A stretch of 64,000 bases of DNA. Origin: UBA1479 sp002706405 (GTDB taxonomy: Bacteria; Pseudomonadota; Alphaproteobacteria; Rhodospirillales; Casp-alpha2). This document shows, one piece after another, positions 33,251 to 43,738 of this stretch. The notes below the pieces were generated by a model. That model had not been told where the DNA came from. It saw only the letters and a program-made list of their open reading frames with translations, and made no database searches. Location: the NCBI GenBank assembly GCA_963972255.1, contig CAXATO010000002.1, positions 124,001 through 188,000 of the forward strand, written 5' to 3'. Both the position numbers and the translations under genes were made by a program. The number at the start of each line of letters is the position of its first letter. Position 1 is the stretch's first letter.

Positions 33251-33564
33251 TGGCCGGCCCTGAAACGCAATGGCCCTGGCGGGCGGAGGATTTCGTCACG
33301 CCGCCTGCGAATACGGCAACGGTGGCGGACAGCGATCGCGTCGCGCGTCTTGCCGCACGCTGCTTTCGGGGCGCCGACGGAACAGCAGTGCTGGATTACT
33401 TGAAGACGTTGACGCTCGATCGCGCGCTCGGCCCCGACGCGCCCGATGCCACGCTGCGCCATCTCGAAGGACAGCGCCAACTGGTCCGCCATCTTATTCA
33501 CCTCATCGACCAGGGCCGCCGCGGCCCTGACGCGCCCCCCGCCCCGAAAGGAGACGATGCATGA
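33250..33564 (+). CDS. Bbp19-like phage protein
   Basis: 104 residues with the domain found in Bbp19 of Bordetella phage BPP-1 and relatives: VARLAARCFRGADGTAVLDY, LTLDRALGPDAPDATLRHLE and GQRQLVRHLIHLIDQG. Always found between portal and scaffold genes; role in capsid assembly or packaging not established. The start overlaps the portal stop (TGATGG). Confidence 0.78.
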   Translation: MAGPETQWPWRAEDFVTPPANTATVADSDRVARLAARCFRGADGTAVLDYLKTLTLDRALGPDAPDATLRHLEGQRQLVRHLIHLIDQGRRGPDAPPAPKGDDA

Positions 33565-34301
33565 CCGATCCCCAACCCTTGCCCGAGATGCCGGACATCC
33601 CCGAGGAGACGCCGCCCACCGGCGGCGGCGAGGCCGAACCCCTCGCGCCAACGATGGACGCAACCGCCCCCGATTACCTGCCGCCCAAGTTCTGGGATGC
33701 GGAGGCGGGCGAGGTCCGCGTCGAGGATTTGGCCCGCTCCTATGCCGCCCTCGAACGCCGGCTGGGCGCGGCCGGCGGCGACACCGTGCCCGAAGACCCG
33801 GCCGGCTATCGGATCGAGCCGGCCATGGACGGGTTGACCGCCGACCCGGAAATCAACGCCCGGCTGATGGACGCCGGTTTCACCCAGGCCCAGGCGCAGC
33901 TTGTCTATGACCTGGCGGCGGAAAAGCTCGCCCCCCTGGTCCGCGACCTCGCCGCCGAAACGGTGCAGGGCGAACAGCGCCGCCGCCTGACCGAGCATTT
34001 CGGCGGCGCCGACCGCTGGCAGACGGCCGCGGCGCAGATCGACGCCTGGGGTCAGGCCAACCTGCCGGCGCCGGTGTTCGAGGCGCTGTGCAATTCCTAC
34101 GACGGTGTGCTGACCCTGCATCGGATGATGCAGGACGGTGAGCCGCAACTGCTTTCGGGTGCGACACCCGCGCCGCCGGGCCGATCGGAATCGCAGCTGC
34201 GCCGCATGATGCAGGACCCCCGCTACTGGCGCGATCACGACACGGCCTTCGCCGCCGAGGTCCGCCGCGGCTTCGAGGACCTGTATCCCGACGAGAGGTG
34301 A
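33561..34301 (+). CDS. Capsid assembly scaffolding-type protein
   Basis: 246 residues, acidic. A Pro/Glu-rich disordered N-terminus leads to YLPPKFWDAEAGEVRVEDLA, a signature of podophage scaffolds, then SYAALERRLG, helices AETVQGEQRRRLTEHFGGAD and a C-terminal capsid-binding helix. By analogy with T7 gp9 it guides procapsid formation. It overlaps the Bbp19-like gene by four bases (ATGA) and is the last gene of the block, before a strong terminator. The order portal-Bbp19-scaffold is at the opposite end from capsid, a permutation compared with T7. Confidence 0.8.
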   Translation: MTDPQPLPEMPDIPEETPPTGGGEAEPLAPTMDATAPDYLPPKFWDAEAGEVRVEDLARSYAALERRLGAAGGDTVPEDPAGYRIEPAMDGLTADPEINARLMDAGFTQAQAQLVYDLAAEKLAPLVRDLAAETVQGEQRRRLTEHFGGADRWQTAAAQIDAWGQANLPAPVFEALCNSYDGVLTLHRMMQDGEPQLLSGATPAPPGRSESQLRRMMQDPRYWRDHDTAFAAEVRRGFEDLYPDER

Positions 34302-34339
34302 GCGCGTCTCCTTCCGCTGCTCCCCCTCATTCTCGGGAC

Positions 34340-34390
34340 GGGGCGCCGGCTGCCTGTGCTCCCTTCAGGCGCCGGCGCCCCGGCTTTATT
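34340..34390 (+). terminator. Strong terminator at the end of the phage block
   Basis: Perfect eleven-base arms GGGGCGCCGGC (34340-34350) and GCCGGCGCCCC (34371-34381) followed by GGCTTTATTT. It stands between the scaffold gene and the convergent host hydrolase gene and could serve both directions. Confidence 0.8.
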
Positions 34391-35175
34391 TAAGAAAGCC
34401 CGCTTAACAGCGCGTCCAAGGTCCGCGTCATGCGGTCCAGGTCGTGATCTTCGGACAGGCGGTGGCCGCCGTTCTTGATCAATTGCACCTCGACATCGTG
34501 CGAAGTGAGTTGTTCCTGTATCCGCAGGCTGGTCCGCCAGGGCACGTCATCGTCCTGAAGCCCGTGGATCAGGCGCACGGGAATATCCAGGTCGATGGGG
34601 CCGTCCAACAGCAGCCGCTTCCATCCGTCGTCGATCAGCGGCTTGCAGATGCGGTAAGGCTGCTGGTCGTCATAGCAATTCGGCAAATCCACGTAGCCGT
34701 CCCGTTCCATCTGCGCCTTCTGATCATCCGTGAAAGCGTCCCAAAGCAGATCGCGGGTAAAGTCGGGGGCGGCTGCAAGACCCAGCAAGCCCCGGATTCG
34801 CGGTTTCCGCGCAAGGGCCGTCAAAAGCATGATCCAGCCGCCCATGGATGAGCCGACCAGAACCTGATCGCCCGTGGTCAATTTATCGAGCGCCGTGACT
34901 GCATCATCGGCCCACTGGCCGATGGAGCCGTCTTCGAAAACCCCGGAAGACTGCCCGTGTCCAGTGTAGTCAAAGCGCAGGAAAGCGCGGCCCTGGGCGC
35001 GGCAATAGGCCTCCAGGGCAAGCGCCTTGCCCCCCGTCATGTCGGATTTGAAGCCTGTCAGGAAGACAACGCCGGGAGACTTGCCAGCCATTTGATGGTA
35101 GGCAATAGTCCTGCCGTCACCACATTCCATGAATTGCGGCGGAGTGTCGGGTGCAACGTCTGGGCCTGAAGACAT
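34390..35175 (-). CDS. Alpha/beta hydrolase (ABHD10/thioesterase-like)
   Basis: 261-residue cytosolic serine hydrolase. The oxyanion strand VVFLTGFKSDMTGGK, nucleophile elbow GSSMGGW, acid in LIHGLQDDDVPW and catalytic His in NGGHRLSE are all present. The N-terminal ECGDGRTIAYHQMAG is typical of the bacterial homologues of ABHD10, which remove acyl groups from proteins or glucuronides. Start ATG ends at 35175. It is divergent from the glycosyltransferase gene by 15 bases. First clear host gene right of the phage block. Confidence 0.88.
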   Translation of the reverse strand: MSSGPDVAPDTPPQFMECGDGRTIAYHQMAGKSPGVVFLTGFKSDMTGGKALALEAYCRAQGRAFLRFDYTGHGQSSGVFEDGSIGQWADDAVTALDKLTTGDQVLVGSSMGGWIMLLTALARKPRIRGLLGLAAAPDFTRDLLWDAFTDDQKAQMERDGYVDLPNCYDDQQPYRICKPLIDDGWKRLLLDGPIDLDIPVRLIHGLQDDDVPWRTSLRIQEQLTSHDVEVQLIKNGGHRLSEDHDLDRMTRTLDALLSGLS

Positions 35176-35190
35176 GATCGGTTTCCATCC

Positions 35191-36432
35191 ATGAACAAGA
35201 TGCCGGAACATACCACCGGCGGCGGTGAAAGCGAACGCGCTCAATCTGCCCAGGGGACGACCGCCCAAGGGATGACGGGCGAAGGCCGCCTGGCGACCGT
35301 GCTGCAGGTTCTGCCGGCACTGGGTGCCGCCGGCGGGGTCGAGCGCGGCACCGTCGAAATCGCGGGTGCCGTGGTTCAGGCCGGCGGTCGCGCCCTGGTC
35401 GCCTCGGCCGGGGGTCCCCTGGTCCATGACCTTGCGCGCGTCGGCGCGGAGCATGTCGAACTGCCCTTGGATTCCAAGAACCCGCTCACCATCTGGCGCA
35501 ACATCGATCGTCTGGCCCAGGTCATTCGCGACGAAAAGGTCGACATCGTCCATGCCCGGTCCCGCGCCCCTGCGTGGAGTGCGCGGGCAGCCGCCAAGCG
35601 GACCGGGGCCCATTTCGTCACCACCTTCCACGGCACCTACGGGGCCGGCAACCATCTGAAACGGGTCTATAATTCCGTCATGACCCGGGGCGAGCGGGTG
35701 ATTGCCATCAGCCAGTTCATCGCGGGACATATCCGCCAGCTTTACGGCGTGCCGTCCAACAAGATTCGCGTCATTCACCGCGGGGTCGATCTGGACCGCT
35801 TCGACCCGGCCAAGGTCACGGCCCAACGGGTGGTCAACCTGGCCACCGACTGGATGCTGCCCGACGGCATGCCGGTGATCATGCTGCCCGGGCGCCTGAC
35901 GCGATGGAAGGGCCAGCCCGTGGTCATCGATGCCCTTGGCAAATTGAACCGCCGCGACATCCGCTGTCTGCTCGTCGGCGGCGACCAGGGGCGCGAGGGC
36001 TACCGCGCCGAACTGGAATCCATGATCGCGGCCCGCGGCCTGAACGAGGTCGTGCGCTTGGTCGATCATTGCGACGACATGCCCGCTGCCTACATGCTGA
36101 CGGACGTGGTGATTTCCGCGTCGACCGACCCGGAAGCCTTCGGCCGCGTCATCGCGGAGGCCCAGGCCCTCGGGCGGCCGGTGATCGCAACCGACCACGG
36201 CGGCGCCAAGGAAACCGTGATTCCCGGCGAGACCGGCTGGCTGGTGCCGCCGGGCGACGCCGATGCGCTTGCCGCCGCCATCGAAAAGGTGCTCTCGCTC
36301 GACAGCGCCCAGCGCAGCACCCTGGCCGGCAAGGCCATCGCCAACGTGCGCGACAATTTTTCCAAAGCCACCATGTGCGCCAAGACGCTGGACGTCTATG
36401 ACGAGGTCCTGGGCGTTCGCCCGCCCGTCTGA
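35191..36432 (+). CDS. Glycosyltransferase family 4 protein
   Basis: 413-residue GT-B enzyme using nucleotide sugars, probably for lipopolysaccharide or another glycan. After a ~28-residue unstructured N-terminus, the acceptor domain begins VLQVLPALGAAGGVERGTVE; the donor domain has LPGRLTRWKGQPVVIDAL and the E-x7-E nucleotide-sugar motif in EAFGRVIAEAQALGRPVIA followed by DHGGAKETV. No signal peptide. The next gene begins five bases after the stop, so the two form an operon. Confidence 0.92.
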   Translation: MNKMPEHTTGGGESERAQSAQGTTAQGMTGEGRLATVLQVLPALGAAGGVERGTVEIAGAVVQAGGRALVASAGGPLVHDLARVGAEHVELPLDSKNPLTIWRNIDRLAQVIRDEKVDIVHARSRAPAWSARAAAKRTGAHFVTTFHGTYGAGNHLKRVYNSVMTRGERVIAISQFIAGHIRQLYGVPSNKIRVIHRGVDLDRFDPAKVTAQRVVNLATDWMLPDGMPVIMLPGRLTRWKGQPVVIDALGKLNRRDIRCLLVGGDQGREGYRAELESMIAARGLNEVVRLVDHCDDMPAAYMLTDVVISASTDPEAFGRVIAEAQALGRPVIATDHGGAKETVIPGETGWLVPPGDADALAAAIEKVLSLDSAQRSTLAGKAIANVRDNFSKATMCAKTLDVYDEVLGVRPPV

Positions 36433-36436
36433 CGCC

Positions 36437-37387
36437 ATGGCCGCGCCCCCTTCCCCCCGCCGCAACATCCTGGTCATCAAGCTGGGCGCTTTGGGCGATT
36501 TCGTTCAGGCGTTGGGCCCCATGCGGGCGATCCGCGCCCATCACCCGGGTGTCCGCATCGACCTTTTGACCACCCCCCCTTTTGAAGACCTCGCCGTGGC
36601 CTCGGGCCTGTTCGACCGCGTCATCGCGCGCCCGCGCATGAAATGGCACCAGATCGGCGCCATTCGCGCCCTGCGCCGCGATTTGATCGAGGGCGCCTAT
36701 GCACGGGTCTACGATCTGCAGACCTCCGACCGCTCGTCATCCTATTTCCGCCTGTTCCCGACCAGGGTGAAACCGGAATGGTCGGGCATCGCCCGCGGCT
36801 GCTCCCACCCCCATGCCAATCCGAACCGCGACCGCCTGCATACGGTGGAACGCCAAGCGGACCAGCTTGCCATGGCCGGCATCCCGTCGGTTCCCGCCGC
36901 CGACCTGTCGTTCGCGGAAACGGATCTGTCCCGTTTCGCCCTGCCCGATTCCTTCGCCCTGATCGTGCCCGGCGGCGCCGCCCACCGGCCGGCCAAGCGC
37001 TGGCCGGCCGACCGTTTTGCCGCCCTGGCCCGCCATCTGTCGGAACGGGGCATCACGCCCCTGCTGATCGGCGGCGCGGACGAACGGGACCTGCACGACA
37101 CCATCCTGGCCGACGCCCCAGGGGCACGCAGCCTCTGCGGCGAAACATCCTTGCTGGACCTGGCCGCCCTTGCCCGCCGGGCGGCGCTTGCCGTCGGCAA
37201 CGACACGGGGCCCATGCATGTGGCCGCCATCGCGGGGGCCCCCACGGTGGTGCTCTATTCCCATGACAGCGACCCGGCCCTTTGCGCCCAGCGGGGCGCC
37301 CAGGTGACGATCCTGCGCGCGGCCCACCTGTCCGAGCTGGCGCTTGCGGATGTGCTGAAGGTCCTGCCGATCCCGTCCCCGTCCTGA
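36437..37387 (+). CDS. Glycosyltransferase family 9 (ADP-heptose:LPS heptosyltransferase-like)
   Basis: 316 residues of the heptosyltransferase family. Typical signatures: ILVIKLGALGDFVQALGPMR at the N-terminus (the catalytic-loop Asp is in GDF), VPGGAAHRPAKRWPADRF in the middle and AVGNDTGPMHVAAIAGAPTV for the donor site. Likely adds heptose or a related sugar to the LPS core at the cytoplasmic face. ATG 36437 sits five bases after the GT4 gene; thrS follows after about 90 bases. Confidence 0.9.
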   Translation: MAAPPSPRRNILVIKLGALGDFVQALGPMRAIRAHHPGVRIDLLTTPPFEDLAVASGLFDRVIARPRMKWHQIGAIRALRRDLIEGAYARVYDLQTSDRSSSYFRLFPTRVKPEWSGIARGCSHPHANPNRDRLHTVERQADQLAMAGIPSVPAADLSFAETDLSRFALPDSFALIVPGGAAHRPAKRWPADRFAALARHLSERGITPLLIGGADERDLHDTILADAPGARSLCGETSLLDLAALARRAALAVGNDTGPMHVAAIAGAPTVVLYSHDSDPALCAQRGAQVTILRAAHLSELALADVLKVLPIPSPS

Positions 37388-37476
37388 TCCCGGCCCGTGA
37401 ACGCTTGACACACGGGGGCCACGGCCTACATTCCCCCCCTTACCCGATCCCTTTTTCAAACGGCCCGAGCATCATC

Positions 37477-39405
37477 ATGGTTGCCATTACCCTTCCGGAC
37501 GGCAGCGTCCGCCAATTCGACGGCCCGGTCACGGGCCTGGACGTCGCCGCCGACATCGGGCCCGGCCTTGCCAAGGCCGCACTGGCCGTGCGTATCGACG
37601 GCGAGATGAAGGATCTATCGACGACCATCGCGAGCGATGCCAACCTGGCCATCGTCACGTCGAAGGACGCGGATGCGCTTGAGCTGCTGCGCCACGACTG
37701 CGCCCATGTGCTGGCCGAAGCCGTGCAGGAGCTTTACCCCGGCACCCAGGTGACCATCGGCCCGACGATCGAAAACGGCTTCTATTACGACTTCGCGCGG
37801 GACGAGCCCTTCTCCTCCGACGATCTGGAGAAGATGGAGCAGAAGATGCACGAAATCGTCGACCGGGATACCCCCTTCGTCCGCGAAGTCTGGCAGCGCG
37901 AAGACGCCATCCATCACTTCAAGGAGATCGGCGAAAAATACAAAGCCGAGATCATCCAGGACCTGCCCGACAGCGAGGAGATCAGCATCTACCGCCAGGG
38001 CGACTGGCTCGACCTGTGCCGCGGCCCCCATTTGCCGTCGACAAGCCGGGTCGGCCATGCCTTCAAGCTGATGAAGGTAGCCGGCGCCTATTGGCGGGGC
38101 GACCACCGCAACGAGATGCTGCAGCGGATCTACGGCACCTGCTGGTTCAACGAAAAGGACCTGAAGGCCTATCTGCACATGCTGGAGGAAGCGGAAAAGC
38201 GCGACCACCGGCGCCTCGGCCGGGAAATGGACCTGTTCCATATGCAGGAAGAAGCCCCCGGCTCGGCCTTCTGGCACCCCAAGGGCTGGACGCTCTATCG
38301 CCTGTGCCAGAATTACATGCGGACGCGCCTGGACGACGCCGGCTATGTCGAGGTCAACACCCCGCAGCTGGTCGACCGCACCCTGTGGGAAGATTCCGGC
38401 CATTGGGAGAAATTCCGCGAGAACATGTTTATCTCCGAGTCCGAAGATAAACTGCTGGCCATCAAGCCGATGAACTGCCCCTGCCATGTGCAGATCTTCA
38501 AACAGGGCATCACCAGCTACCGCGACCTGCCGCTGCGCATGGCCGAATTCGGCTCCTGCCACCGCAACGAGCCGTCGGGCGCGCTGCACGGCCTGATGCG
38601 CGTGCGCGCCTTTACCCAGGACGACGCCCATATCTTCTGCCGCCCGGACCAGATCGAGGCGGAGACCAAGATTTTCATCGACCTGTTGTCCTCGGTCTAC
38701 AAGGACTTCGGCTTCGACGAGTTCGTCATCAAGTTTTCCGACCGGCCGGACGTCCGCGCCGGGTCGGACGATACCTGGGACCGCGCGGAAAAGGCCCTGC
38801 TGGATGCGACCAGGGCCGCCGGCCACGACCCGGTCCTCAACCCGGGCGAAGGGGCGTTCTATGGGCCCAAGCTGGAATTCGTGCTGCGCGACGCCATCGG
38901 CCGCGACTGGCAATGCGGGACCCTGCAGGTCGATTTCGTGCTGCCGGAGCGCCTGGACGCCCATTATATCGCCGAAGACGGCGGGAAACATCGTCCCGTG
39001 ATGCTGCATCGGGCGATTTTGGGCTCGTTCGAGCGCTTCATCGGCATCCTGATCGAGAACTATGCCGGGCGCTTCCCGCTGTGGCTGGCACCCCATCAGG
39101 TAACCGTGGCGACGATCACCAACGAGTCCGATGCCTATGCCGCCCAGGTCGCCAAGGCCTGTCGGAAGGCGGGATTGCGGGTTGAAATCGATACCCGTAA
39201 CGAAAAGATCAACTACAAGATCCGCGAACACAGCCATGCCAAGGTGCCGGTGATCATGGTCGTAGGCGCCAAAGAGGCCGAAGCGGGCACGGTCGCCATT
39301 CGCCGTCTGGGCGGCAAGGATCAAGAAATCCTTGCGCTTGAACAGGCGATAGATACATTAGTGACCGAAGCGGCGGGGCCGTTGGGCGCCGGGGCCGGTC
39401 GATAG
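37477..39405 (+). CDS. thrS: Threonyl-tRNA synthetase
   Basis: Charges tRNA-Thr. 642 residues, full length. Domains in order: TGS (about 1-62), editing domain with the HDCAH metal motif, the class II catalytic core with MNCPCHVQIF (zinc Cys), FGSCHRNEPSGALHGLMRVR (motif 2) and HRAILGSFERFIGILIE (motif 3), then the anticodon-binding domain starting PLWLAPHQV. ATG at 37477 gives the normal start MVAITLPDG. No T-box or other leader is seen. infC follows, the usual thrS-infC order. Confidence 0.97.
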   Translation: MVAITLPDGSVRQFDGPVTGLDVAADIGPGLAKAALAVRIDGEMKDLSTTIASDANLAIVTSKDADALELLRHDCAHVLAEAVQELYPGTQVTIGPTIENGFYYDFARDEPFSSDDLEKMEQKMHEIVDRDTPFVREVWQREDAIHHFKEIGEKYKAEIIQDLPDSEEISIYRQGDWLDLCRGPHLPSTSRVGHAFKLMKVAGAYWRGDHRNEMLQRIYGTCWFNEKDLKAYLHMLEEAEKRDHRRLGREMDLFHMQEEAPGSAFWHPKGWTLYRLCQNYMRTRLDDAGYVEVNTPQLVDRTLWEDSGHWEKFRENMFISESEDKLLAIKPMNCPCHVQIFKQGITSYRDLPLRMAEFGSCHRNEPSGALHGLMRVRAFTQDDAHIFCRPDQIEAETKIFIDLLSSVYKDFGFDEFVIKFSDRPDVRAGSDDTWDRAEKALLDATRAAGHDPVLNPGEGAFYGPKLEFVLRDAIGRDWQCGTLQVDFVLPERLDAHYIAEDGGKHRPVMLHRAILGSFERFIGILIENYAGRFPLWLAPHQVTVATITNESDAYAAQVAKACRKAGLRVEIDTRNEKINYKIREHSHAKVPVIMVVGAKEAEAGTVAIRRLGGKDQEILALEQAIDTLVTEAAGPLGAGAGR

Positions 39406-39513
39406 GCCGCCCCCCTTAAAATCATAAACAACGATTTGCGTTCACGTTCCGCCGGAGCGGGGTAATTTGACCGCAACAACCCCGTTTGTCGAAACCGATT
39501 GAGGAGCAAGGCA

Positions 39514-40053
39514 ATAGCACGCCGCCCCATGCAACAGACGCCGCCGTCCAAGGACGGTCCGCGGATTAACGAAGATATTGATGTCGCCCAAGTGCGGCTG
39601 GTTGACGCCGACGGCGAAATGGTCGGTGTCGTTTCCACCAAGGAAGCCATTGAAATGGCGGCGGAGGTCGGTCTTGACCTGGTCGAGGTCTCGCCCAACG
39701 CCGACCCGCCCGTGTGCAAAATTCTGGACTACGGCAAGTTCAAGTACGAAGCCCAGAAAAAAGCCAACGAAGCCCGCAAGAAGCAGAAGGTCATCGAGGT
39801 CAAAGAGATCAAGATGCGCCCGGGCATCGACGAGCACGATTACCAGACCAAGATGAAGGCCGTGCGCAAGTTCCTGGACAACGGCGACAAGGTCAAGATG
39901 ACCATCCGCTTCCGGGGCCGCGAAATGGCCCACCAGGATCTGGGCATGAAGGTGTTGGACCGTGTGCGCGTCGAAGTCGACGAACAGGCCAAGGTCGAAC
40001 AGTTTCCCCGGACTGAAGGCCGCCTCATGACGATGGTTATCGCCCCCCGTTAG
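39514..40053 (+). CDS. infC: Translation initiation factor IF-3 (AUA start)
   Basis: Binds the 30S subunit and checks start codons. 179 residues: N domain INEDIDVAQVRLVDADGEMV, then VGLDLVEVSPNADPPVCKIL, linker helix with KKQKVIEVKEIKMRPGIDEH, C domain VRKFLDNGDKVKMTIRFRGR. The likely start is AUA at 39514: GAGGAG (39501-39506) is seven bases before it, while a TTG at 39499 overlaps the ribosome site and the ATG at 39529 is 22 bases away. Rare AUU-type starts allow IF-3 to repress its own mRNA, so the same control is expected. It lies about 110 bases after thrS. Confidence 0.92.
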   Translation: MARRPMQQTPPSKDGPRINEDIDVAQVRLVDADGEMVGVVSTKEAIEMAAEVGLDLVEVSPNADPPVCKILDYGKFKYEAQKKANEARKKQKVIEVKEIKMRPGIDEHDYQTKMKAVRKFLDNGDKVKMTIRFRGREMAHQDLGMKVLDRVRVEVDEQAKVEQFPRTEGRLMTMVIAPR

Positions 40054-40102
40054 GGTGACGGTCATCGCACCCCGGTAATTCCTCGGATGGAAGGAACGGC
40101 GC

Positions 40103-40606
40103 ATGCTGTCCTTCTTTTTCTACGGAACCCTGATGGATTCCGACCTGCAGGCGGTCGTCCTTGGCGGACGGCTGCCGGCGGGCGTTTCCGCCGTGCTTGA
40201 CGGATACCGCCGCCGCACCGTCGCGGGCGCGGACTACCCCGCCATCGCTCCCGCCAAGAACAGCCGGGTCAGCGGCCTGCTGGCCGGAGGCCTCAGCCCG
40301 GCCATGGCGGCCAGGGCCAGCCTGTACGAAGGCCCGCAATACACCGCCGCCTCCCTGACCGTGACGACCGAGGACGGCACGGCCCACGACGCCTGGACCT
40401 TCCTGCCCGTGAGGGGCGTCCGGTTGAGCGCCCGCGACTGGTCTCTCGACGCCTGGCGGCAGCGGCGCAAGTCCCTCACCTTAAAATCCGCCCATGGTTT
40501 CATGGCCACCCGTTCGCCGCGGCCCCCGTGCGCGCAGCTTGCCGCTTGGCAAACCCGAGACCGACACCATGGACGCGGACTTGCCGCCGATACAGAGGCA
40601 GGCTAG
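40103..40606 (+). CDS. Gamma-glutamylcyclotransferase-like (AIG2/GGCT fold) protein
   Basis: 167 residues. The N-terminus FFFYGTLMDSDL carries the YGTL substrate loop of the GGCT fold, and LYEGPQY the candidate acidic residue. Members act on gamma-glutamyl amines or dipeptides, or are uncharacterised. The last ~35 residues (after SLTLKSAHGF) are Arg/Pro/His-rich and may not be folded. GGAAGG precedes the ATG at 40103. Confidence 0.8.
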   Translation: MLSFFFYGTLMDSDLQAVVLGGRLPAGVSAVLDGYRRRTVAGADYPAIAPAKNSRVSGLLAGGLSPAMAARASLYEGPQYTAASLTVTTEDGTAHDAWTFLPVRGVRLSARDWSLDAWRQRRKSLTLKSAHGFMATRSPRPPCAQLAAWQTRDRHHGRGLAADTEAG

Positions 40607-40755
40607 ATACAAGCCTCCACCCACCCGACCAAGGAGCCCCTGCCATGAAACGCAAGGCACCGGTGCGGCGGAACCCGGTGGCCCGGGTTGTGCGGACCCT
40701 GCGACAGCAGAAAATCCAATCGGCCAAGGCCTACCGCCGCCGCGCCAAACATATG

Positions 40756-40792
40756 AAAGCCCGTCCCGACCATGACAGTCAGGACGGGCTTT
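40756..40792 (+). terminator. Intrinsic terminator inside the small basic gene
   Basis: Arms AAAGCCCGTCC (40756-40766) and GGACGGGCTTT (40782-40792), loop 15 bases, followed by TCATTTTG. Lies before the convergent mutase gene and should work in both directions. Confidence 0.75.
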
Positions 40793-40852
40793 TCATTTTG
40801 CGTTTGCGGAGCCCGCTAAGGCGCGGCGGCCTTACTCGGCAGCGCGCGAACT

Positions 40853-43003
<2,151 letters not shown>

Positions 43004-43127
43004 TTTCCGTCACTCCTGGTGGTCTTGCCAAAATCCCCCTTCGGCTTCACCGGATTATACCGACCCCTTGGCAGGAAAAAGGGATTTTTTTAACCGGCGG
43101 TGCGGAAATCCTCCCTAGTTTAGATTT

Positions 43128-43158
43128 TTATCAACAACACAACATGTATTGTGGATAA
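43128..43158. promoter_or_regulatory. DnaA boxes upstream of gcrA
   Basis: A perfect DnaA box TGTGGATAA (43150-43158, complement TTATCCACA) and, 13 bases away in the opposite orientation, TTATCAACA (43128-43136, one mismatch). They lie in the 343-base gap between scpA and gcrA. DnaA activates gcrA in Caulobacter, so the same wiring is plausible here. Confidence 0.65.
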
Positions 43159-43346
43159 CTATATGTGGTGGACCTAGTTGACGGTTAGGCGAAATCTTGT
43201 AATTATTAACGCGTTCCGGCCCGGTTTTCGGGGAAAAATGGACATTTCGGGCATCATTGACCCGCAAATAGCCGTTCCAGGAACACGGATTTTGGATTTC
43301 GGCCGCGTAAATCGACGTCGGGCCGAAAAACGGGAGGCAAGGGTAC

Positions 43347-43727
43347 ATGCAGACGACGTACGAATGGACGCCCCAGCGGGTCAACGCCCTGATCGCCCTG
43401 TGGGATGAAGGATTGCCGACAAGCGAGATCGGCCGCCGCCTCGGCATCACCAAGAACGCGGTGATCGGCAAGGTCCATCGTCTCGGCCTGGCCAAGCGCG
43501 GCTCGCCCATCAAGGAACGGCCCGACCAGCCCCAGGTCAGTGAGAACCTGGTGACCATGGCAAAACTGCGCCCCGGCATGTGCAGCTGGCCCGTGGGTGA
43601 GCCCAACGAGGCGGATTTCCACTTCTGTGGTGAGGAATCTCTCGACGGCAAGCCCTATTGCCGGGAGCATTGCGCCAAAGCCTATATCCGGATCACCAAG
43701 GACGGCCGTAAGGTCGCCGCCGCCTGA
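43347..43727 (+). CDS. gcrA: GcrA cell-cycle regulator
   Basis: Sigma70-associated regulator that activates promoters carrying methylated GANTC sites in alphaproteobacteria. 126 residues, shorter than the Caulobacter protein (about 173). The N-terminal DNA-binding region WTPQRVNALIALWDEGLPTS with EIGRRLGITKNAVIGKVHRL is intact, and so is the C-terminal sigma-binding region CSWPVGEPNEADFHFCGEES with CREHCAKAYI; only the middle linker is short. The upstream gap contains DnaA boxes. A GC hairpin follows the stop (about 43739-43762). Confidence 0.95.
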   Translation: MQTTYEWTPQRVNALIALWDEGLPTSEIGRRLGITKNAVIGKVHRLGLAKRGSPIKERPDQPQVSENLVTMAKLRPGMCSWPVGEPNEADFHFCGEESLDGKPYCREHCAKAYIRITKDGRKVAAA

Positions 43728-43738
43728 TCCAAATCGCC

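Larger units (their letters stand above)
12070..34390 (+). mobile_element. Podovirus-type virion gene block (prophage remnant or domesticated GTA-like element)
   Basis: About 22 kb of co-oriented phage morphogenesis and lysis genes: peptidoglycan-binding protein, endolysin, holin, tail fibre, terminase, capsid, tail tubular A and B, internal virion protein, portal, Bbp19-like protein and scaffold. There is no integrase, excisionase, repressor, replication, RNA-polymerase or obvious small-terminase gene, and I find no direct repeats at the edges. The borders are set by the first regulatory repeat and by the terminator after the scaffold gene. Short tail proteins without sheath or tape-measure genes indicate a podovirus ancestor. 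Three internal loci are non-virion: the Hint/radical SAM cassette, the duplicated DUF2927 module and the opposite-strand MBL-DHH gene. Confidence 0.8.

Noticed and set aside
12052..34390. Integrase, attL/attR repeats, repressor or small terminase of the phage block
   Set aside because: No recombinase or HTH repressor motifs in any frame of the block and no shared edge sequence that I could find; short att cores below ~12 bases could still be missed.
34390..36480. Long minus-strand extension of the ABHD10-like hydrolase
   Set aside because: Beyond 35175 it only mirrors the glycosyltransferase gene; the start at 35175 fits the family length.
39499..39501. TTG as infC start
   Set aside because: It overlaps the GAGGAG ribosome site, so it cannot be served by it.
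43004..43127. Cobalamin riboswitch upstream of methylmalonyl-CoA mutase
   Set aside because: No B12-box-like conserved sequence and too short a structured leader on the minus strand.
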